In this document: positions 59,640 to 64,000 of the stretch, in pieces
How positions within the stretch are numbered: position 1 is the stretch's first letter
Layout: every line of letters starts with the position of its first letter
DNA from: an uncultured Caulobacterales bacterium
Lineage (GTDB): Bacteria; Pseudomonadota; Alphaproteobacteria; Caulobacterales; Maricaulaceae
NCBI GenBank assembly: GCA_947503715.1
Contig: CANNER010000001.1
Span: 310,001 to 374,000, forward strand
DNA: 64,000 nucleotides
Reading direction: 5' to 3'
Position numbers and translations under genes: made by a program
The notes under the pieces: model-generated
Told to the model about the DNA's origin: nothing
Databases searched by the model: none
What the model saw: only the letters and a program-made list of their open reading frames with translations

Positions 59640-60722
59640 CTATCCGTCCTCAATCCGGGCGAGATAGGTGATGCCGAGTAGCAGGACCAGCGCCGGAACG
59701 GCCCAAGCCGCTAAGGTGACGGGGAGAATCGCAACTTCGCCAAAAGCGCTCATGACACTATCGGCGAAGAAAACCGCAAATCCCATCACTGCACCCGTCA
59801 CAAGCAACCGTAATGTCCCGCCCTGTCGTGTCAGCGACATGGACACACCCGCCGCAATAAATGTCATGGCAACGAGCAGGAACGGCAGCGCGAGCAATTT
59901 GTTAAGCTGGAGGTGGAGCGCCCGCGCGGAAAACCCGGCCTTTTTATTGGCCGCGATTTCGCTGCGGATTTTCCAGAAGGGTGGGTCGGACTTGCGACCC
60001 GTCTGCTCTGCTAATTCCTCCGGCCCAATAGCGGTCGGGAGTGTGATGGTTTCGAGTCTCTGCGTTTCCTCACCCGGCGCGTTCTCAATCACTTTGGTTA
60101 GAGTCCAATATCCTGGGGTGCGTAATTCGGCTTGGTCCGCATCATAGCGGCGGGCAAAGCTGGTCGTGCCGTCCGCTTCCACAGTCATTTCGTAGAAAGT
60201 TGCGCCGTCCAATCGTTTCCCGGCCAGTACTTTCGCCTGTATGATACGCTGCGCCGAATCTGATCCCTCGCGCAACCAAATTTCCTGTGCAGAGGCTCCG
60301 CCTGTAAGTTCGGTGGACCGCGTTTCATAGCGGCTCATAAGGTCTGATGCGACGGGGTTGCCAACCGTCGCCCAGAGGATGCCGAGTACAGCCGAGACAA
60401 TCAGAGCCGGGCGTAGAAATCGCCAAGCTGAAAGACCGGAGGCGCGCATGACGATAAGTTCTGACCGTCGGTTCATACCAAAAAGTGCGCCCATGACGCC
60501 AAACAAAACGACGAAAGGGATCGTCTGTTCAATTAGTTTTGGTACTTTCAAAAATGTCAGGCCCAATAGATCGAATAAGCCGACATCCACATCCGCGCCG
60601 ATATTCCGAGACCCCTCAACGAAATCGACCAGAGTGATGATCGCTGTGACAATCAGAAAGGCGAGACCAATCCCGCGCAGGGTTCGGCCCGCGATATATC
60701 TGGAAAGTGTCGCGCCGGTCAT
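59640..60722 (-). CDS. lptG: LPS export ABC transporter permease LptG
   Basis: The 360-residue protein of the LptF/LptG permease family has six transmembrane helices, with the N-terminal half containing three, a large periplasmic domain around residues 130-270, and the last three helices at the end. It overlaps lptF by four bases. With LptF and LptB it moves LPS from the inner membrane to the LptA bridge. Confidence 0.93.
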   Translation of the reverse strand: MTGATLSRYIAGRTLRGIGLAFLIVTAIITLVDFVEGSRNIGADVDVGLFDLLGLTFLKVPKLIEQTIPFVVLFGVMGALFGMNRRSELIVMRASGLSAWRFLRPALIVSAVLGILWATVGNPVASDLMSRYETRSTELTGGASAQEIWLREGSDSAQRIIQAKVLAGKRLDGATFYEMTVEADGTTSFARRYDADQAELRTPGYWTLTKVIENAPGEETQRLETITLPTAIGPEELAEQTGRKSDPPFWKIRSEIAANKKAGFSARALHLQLNKLLALPFLLVAMTFIAAGVSMSLTRQGGTLRLLVTGAVMGFAVFFADSVMSAFGEVAILPVTLAAWAVPALVLLLGITYLARIEDG

Positions 60723-61876
60723 GAGAGTTTCACTTCAGGCGCATTCGTCATAGCCGTGTCGTAAGCGGCCCCTGCGCGCTTTTTTCCGAACCGAACGCGT
60801 CCCCGGTTCATAAGATAGGCGAGACAGACGAGGATCACGATGATGGGTAGAATATATTGCGCAACGTTCAAGCCTGAATTCCCTTCGGCACTGGAGGCGA
60901 GTCCAAACCCGATTAACCGGATGCTAAACCCTGTCACGGCACAAATGGCAATTTTACGCCCATTGCCCAGTTTTGAATGTTGCCCGCGCAGCAGGAAGGC
61001 AAGAGTCAGCAGGACAAGGGCGAGATTATAGAGTGGTGACGCCAGTCGCGCGTGACCCTCCGCCGCCAGTTCCCGCCTTGTTTTCGGCGTGATGTAATCC
61101 CGGGGATCAGGGCGAAGGAGGTCGTGGAGAAACTTATCAGATGATTTGAGGCGCAGCACATTATCCAGCGCTACGACATCTGAAAGGTCCAGTTGATAGG
61201 TTTCAAACGCAACGACATCCAATCCGCCATCATCCAGAGGCGTTTGAACAGAGCCATTTACTAAGACCAGAGACGTAAAACTCGTGGAGCGCTGCAACCG
61301 CCCGGTCTTGGCCGTATGAGTCGTAATCGAGTTCGGGTCTCGCGCGTCGTGAATCATGACATCACGTAATTCACCGTCCGGCATAATTTCACGTGTGTAG
61401 ACAGTCAGTTCGGGAGCAGGGGTCACGAACTCTCCGGCTTGTACCATCTGGCTGGCAATATCCGTGCGGACTTTCAGGATTTCCTTGCGCATCTGCTGAA
61501 AAGAGAGCGGCTGGACAAGCAGATTGATGATCAGGTGGAGAAGCAGAGCATAGACACCCAGCCGCAAGACGGGTGTACCAATTGACCAAGGGGAAACACC
61601 ATTGGCTTTCGCAACAACGAGTTCGGAATCGTTCGTCATCCTGTTCAGGGCATAAATCGCGGCCATAAAAACGGCGAGCGGTAGAATAATTCCAATGAGC
61701 TGCGGCAGAGCCAAGATCGTGATGTAGAAAAATGTTGTCGCGCTCTGGCGGTTCTCAACAATCAGGTCGAGCGTCTGTAAGGATTGCGTCAGTAATGCCA
61801 GCAATGCGAGTGCCGACAGGGACAAAATAGCGGGCAGAAAAGCCTGCGAAAAAATATAGCGTTGCAACACTGGCAT
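60719..61876 (-). CDS. lptF: LPS export ABC transporter permease LptF
   Basis: About 385 residues, with six transmembrane helices and a periplasmic beta-jellyroll domain. The N-terminus (R-Y-I-F-S-Q-A-F-L-P-A-I-L) and the E-L-V-V-A-K-A-N-G segment are typical of LptF. I chose the ATG at 61876 near the first transmembrane helix; the frame is open to 61918. It is divergent from pepA. Confidence 0.93.
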   Translation of the reverse strand: MPVLQRYIFSQAFLPAILSLSALALLALLTQSLQTLDLIVENRQSATTFFYITILALPQLIGIILPLAVFMAAIYALNRMTNDSELVVAKANGVSPWSIGTPVLRLGVYALLLHLIINLLVQPLSFQQMRKEILKVRTDIASQMVQAGEFVTPAPELTVYTREIMPDGELRDVMIHDARDPNSITTHTAKTGRLQRSTSFTSLVLVNGSVQTPLDDGGLDVVAFETYQLDLSDVVALDNVLRLKSSDKFLHDLLRPDPRDYITPKTRRELAAEGHARLASPLYNLALVLLTLAFLLRGQHSKLGNGRKIAICAVTGFSIRLIGFGLASSAEGNSGLNVAQYILPIIVILVCLAYLMNRGRVRFGKKRAGAAYDTAMTNAPEVKLS

Positions 61877-62010
61877 GGCTGTGGCGTTTGGCGTCCCGGT
61901 GACAAAATGCGGTCCCACAGAATTTCTGTGCGCATTTCACGAATTCAGGGTCTTCTAATGCCCGTCTGCTTCCTTTACCAGTGCGGAAACTACTAGATTG
62001 AGGCGATTTC

Positions 62011-63465
62011 ATGAAAGTCACATTTTCCAGTCCCGGCGCTGCAAATTCAGGCGCGGCCCTTGTTATTTCTGCCAGCGGGGAAGGACACGCCTATGACAGT
62101 GCAGCCCTTAGTGCGGCGGCCAAAGCGGCTGACTTTCACGGCAAAAAGGGTGATGGGTTTGAGACTTATGCGGTCACAGGCGGCGGCACAGTCAAGCTCT
62201 TCATGCGCGGCCGCGGGGATCAAGACCATTTCGATTACGAAATGGCCACCGCACGGGTTGCGAAATCCTTACGCGGAACGGGCGAGACGGAGCTGACAGT
62301 TCATTTGGACGGCACAGATGCCACACCTGTTGACGCGGCACGGGCGGCCCTTGGCGCGCGCCTAGCGGCCTATGTCTGGGAAAAGCACAAGTCGAAAGCC
62401 ACGAAGGCGAAGAAGCCGCATCTGGAATCGATCACAATCGTCTCTGACGACGCAGAAGCTTCGCAGGCGGCCTATGATAATTATTTCGGCCCTGTCGGTG
62501 ACGGCGTCGTATTTGCCCGCGATCTCGTCAATGCGCCGCCCAATGAGATTTATCCGAAAGCCTATGCGGACCGGATTGAGACACTCTCCGAATTTGGCAT
62601 TGAGGTGGAAGTTCTCGGCGAAAAGAAAATGGAAAAGCTGGGCATGCATTCTCTCTTGGGTGTCGGTCTCGGCTCTGAGCGGGAAAGCCAGCTCGTCATC
62701 ATGAAATATATGGGCGGTGAAAAAGGCGAGGCCCCAACCGCGCTCGTCGGCAAAGGTGTCACATTTGATACGGGCGGCATCAGCCTCAAACCCGGCGCGA
62801 ATATGTGGGACATGAAGGGCGATATGGGCGGGTCCGCCGCCGTTGTCGGTGCGATGATTGGTCTCGCGAAACGCAAAGCCAAAGCGAACGTTGTTGGGCT
62901 TGTTGGTCTCGTTGAGAATATGCCTGACGGCAAAGCGCAACTGCCCGGTGATATCGTCGTGTCCATGTCCGGTCAGACAATTGAAGTTCAGAATACGGAT
63001 GCGGAAGGCCGCCTCGTGCTCGCGGACGCGCTCCACTACGCACAGGAAGAATATAAGCCGAAAGCGATGGTCAATCTTGCGACCCTAACCGGCGCGATTA
63101 TCGTGTCTCTCGGTCATGAATATGCGGGCGTGTTCTCGCGCAATGACGAAATTGCAAAAGAACTCGTCGCCGCAGGGGAAACATCGACGGATCTGACATG
63201 GCGCCTGCCCATGGCCGACGCCTATGACAAGATGCTCAACAGCCCGAATGCGGATATGAAAAATATTGGCGGGCGTGCTGCGGGGTCCATCACGGCGGCA
63301 CAATTCCTCGGTCGTTTTGTCAAAAAAGACCTGCCTTGGGCGCATATCGATATTGCCGGAACGGGTATGAAAAACGGCTCCAAAGATCCGCGCGAACCCA
63401 CATTTGGGACAGGCTTTGGCGTGCGTCTGCTTAATCGTTGGATTGCGGATAATTACGAAGGCTAA
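62011..63465 (+). CDS. pepA: Leucyl aminopeptidase (cytosol aminopeptidase)
   Basis: The 484-residue M17 metallopeptidase has an N-terminal regulatory domain and a C-terminal catalytic domain with G-K-G-V-T-F-D-T-G-G-I-S-L-K-P and the signature N-T-D-A-E-G-R-L-V-L-A-D. These supply the two-metal site. It releases N-terminal residues from peptides. It is divergent from lptF, an order seen in other alphaproteobacteria. Confidence 0.95.
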   Translation: MKVTFSSPGAANSGAALVISASGEGHAYDSAALSAAAKAADFHGKKGDGFETYAVTGGGTVKLFMRGRGDQDHFDYEMATARVAKSLRGTGETELTVHLDGTDATPVDAARAALGARLAAYVWEKHKSKATKAKKPHLESITIVSDDAEASQAAYDNYFGPVGDGVVFARDLVNAPPNEIYPKAYADRIETLSEFGIEVEVLGEKKMEKLGMHSLLGVGLGSERESQLVIMKYMGGEKGEAPTALVGKGVTFDTGGISLKPGANMWDMKGDMGGSAAVVGAMIGLAKRKAKANVVGLVGLVENMPDGKAQLPGDIVVSMSGQTIEVQNTDAEGRLVLADALHYAQEEYKPKAMVNLATLTGAIIVSLGHEYAGVFSRNDEIAKELVAAGETSTDLTWRLPMADAYDKMLNSPNADMKNIGGRAAGSITAAQFLGRFVKKDLPWAHIDIAGTGMKNGSKDPREPTFGTGFGVRLLNRWIADNYEG

Positions 63466-63466
63466 C

Positions 63467-63913
63467 GTGGCCGATTATTGGTTCTACCATCTCGAAGCTT
63501 CGACGCTGGAAGGTGTCTTGCCGGGCTTGCTTGAGAAGACATTGGAAAAGGGCTGGCGGGCGCTTGTGAAAATGCCCGCAGAGAAACTCGCCCAGATGGA
63601 TGAGTTTCTCTGGACCTTTCGCGATGATGCTTTTCTGCCCCATGGCCGGGATGACGAACCGATGGAGTCATTGCAGCCCATTCTCCTGAGTGCCGGGAAG
63701 GACAGCGCCGAGGGCTTTGATGCTGTCTTTCTGATCGACGGGGCGTCAGTTACGGATATGGCCGGGGCCAGCCGCGCCATGGTCATGATTAACGGCCGTT
63801 CGCAAGAGGATATTCAGCGCGAGCGGGGCCGATGGAAAACCCTAAAGGATGCGGGTGAAAGCCTTGCCTATTACCAACAGGATGAACGTGGACGTTGGAC
63901 GAAAAAGGCTTAA
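63467..63913 (+). CDS. holC: DNA polymerase III subunit chi
   Basis: This 148-residue protein begins V-A-D-Y-W-F-Y-H-L and has L-L-E-K-T-L-x-K-G-W-R-A-L-V and D-E-F-L-W-T-F-x-D-D-A-F-L-P-H-G, the pattern of HolC. Subunit chi links the clamp loader to SSB. The start is a GTG one base after the pepA stop; a longer frame from 63404 lies inside pepA. Confidence 0.92.
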   Translation: MADYWFYHLEASTLEGVLPGLLEKTLEKGWRALVKMPAEKLAQMDEFLWTFRDDAFLPHGRDDEPMESLQPILLSAGKDSAEGFDAVFLIDGASVTDMAGASRAMVMINGRSQEDIQRERGRWKTLKDAGESLAYYQQDERGRWTKKA

Positions 63914-63915
63914 GC

Positions 63916-64000
63916 GTGATTTCCAATCAATTCCCTGAAAACTATGCCGCCGACCCTACCGTTGCGCACATCTTAGAGCAACTCACCTCATCCGACACGT
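63916..64000 (+). CDS. Start of a further gene (cut by the window end)
   Basis: A frame opens at a GTG two bases after the holC stop and continues to the window edge with no stop (28 residues visible: I-S-N-Q-F-P-E-N-Y-A-A-D-P-T and so on). The close spacing suggests that it belongs to the pepA-holC operon. The product cannot be named. Confidence 0.5.
   Translation, partial: MISNQFPENYAADPTVAHILEQLTSSDT

Noticed and set aside
1-64000. Prophage, insertion sequence or CRISPR array
   Set aside because: No transposase, integrase, phage structural gene, cas gene or regularly spaced repeat was seen.

Overview
The window looks like a chromosomal segment of a Caulobacterales-type alphaproteobacterium (Hyphomonadaceae or Robiginitomaculum-like; the genus is an inference). 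Support comes from a NepR/EcfG general-stress-response locus with matching GGAAC-N16/17-CGTT promoters, a CtrA-type TTAA-N7-TTAA box, the lptF-lptG-surA-pdxA-ksgA and helicase-S4-fdxA-carD gene orders, and a DUF3108-rpmB pair. G+C is moderate, roughly 55% by eye. No prophage, insertion sequence, CRISPR array or rRNA operon was seen.

Region 1 (1-30 kb) is mostly catabolic. It begins with the C-terminus of an ATP-dependent DNA ligase, then a Baeyer-Villiger-type monooxygenase coupled to a lipase-like hydrolase, an HpcH/HpaI aldolase and an acyl-CoA synthetase. After an HD-domain protein come a DsbD/ScsB thiol reductase with a periplasmic thioredoxin-like partner, then a thioesterase, SdpI-like protein, Fe-alcohol dehydrogenase and LysE exporter. 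A beta-oxidation block (quinone-reductase-like enzyme, enoyl-CoA hydratase, thiolase, 17beta-HSD4-like SDR, two adjacent acyl-CoA dehydrogenases, MaoC hydratase) could degrade long or cyclic acyl-CoAs such as steroid or terpenoid side chains; the substrate cannot be read from sequence. GloB, an Arg-rich secreted protein and a coupled operon (FATP-like acyl-CoA synthetase, DUF924, DJ-1/PfpI, HSL hydrolase) follow. In front of that operon lies a consensus sigma-54 promoter feeding a short structured transcript that ends in a terminator. Sulfotransferase, flippase-like, SelO, YceI and cytochrome b561 genes close the region.

Region 2 (31-38 kb) holds tRNA-Arg(CCU), nepR-ecfG and a DUF883/YqjE-like pair behind a second EcfG promoter, an HCCA-isomerase-like gene, a TNase, lipoprotein and S41 protease genes, then carD and fdxA.

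Region 3 (38-50 kb) is informational: SUV3-type helicase with S4 protein, CYTH phosphatase, DUF3108, rpmB with a terminator-like leader, cysS with an AT-rich internal block, a GIY-YIG gene flanked by inverted copies of a palindromic element, a probable 6S RNA on the minus strand, rplI-rpsR-rpsF, and a long coiled-coil protein behind a CtrA box.

Region 4 (50-64 kb) is the envelope and lipid core: fabD-fabG-acpP-fabF-mltG-gmk, a TerB-like membrane protein, then ksgA, pdxA, surA, lptG and lptF on the minus strand (lptD is not in its usual place), and divergent pepA-holC with the start of another gene.

The most notable non-coding signals are four copies of a double-hairpin element bounded by TGTCA...TGACA whose stems covary while a CTTGA loop is kept in several arms, a 100-bp palindromic element between the acyl-CoA dehydrogenase genes, and the sigma-54 promoter with its putative small RNA.
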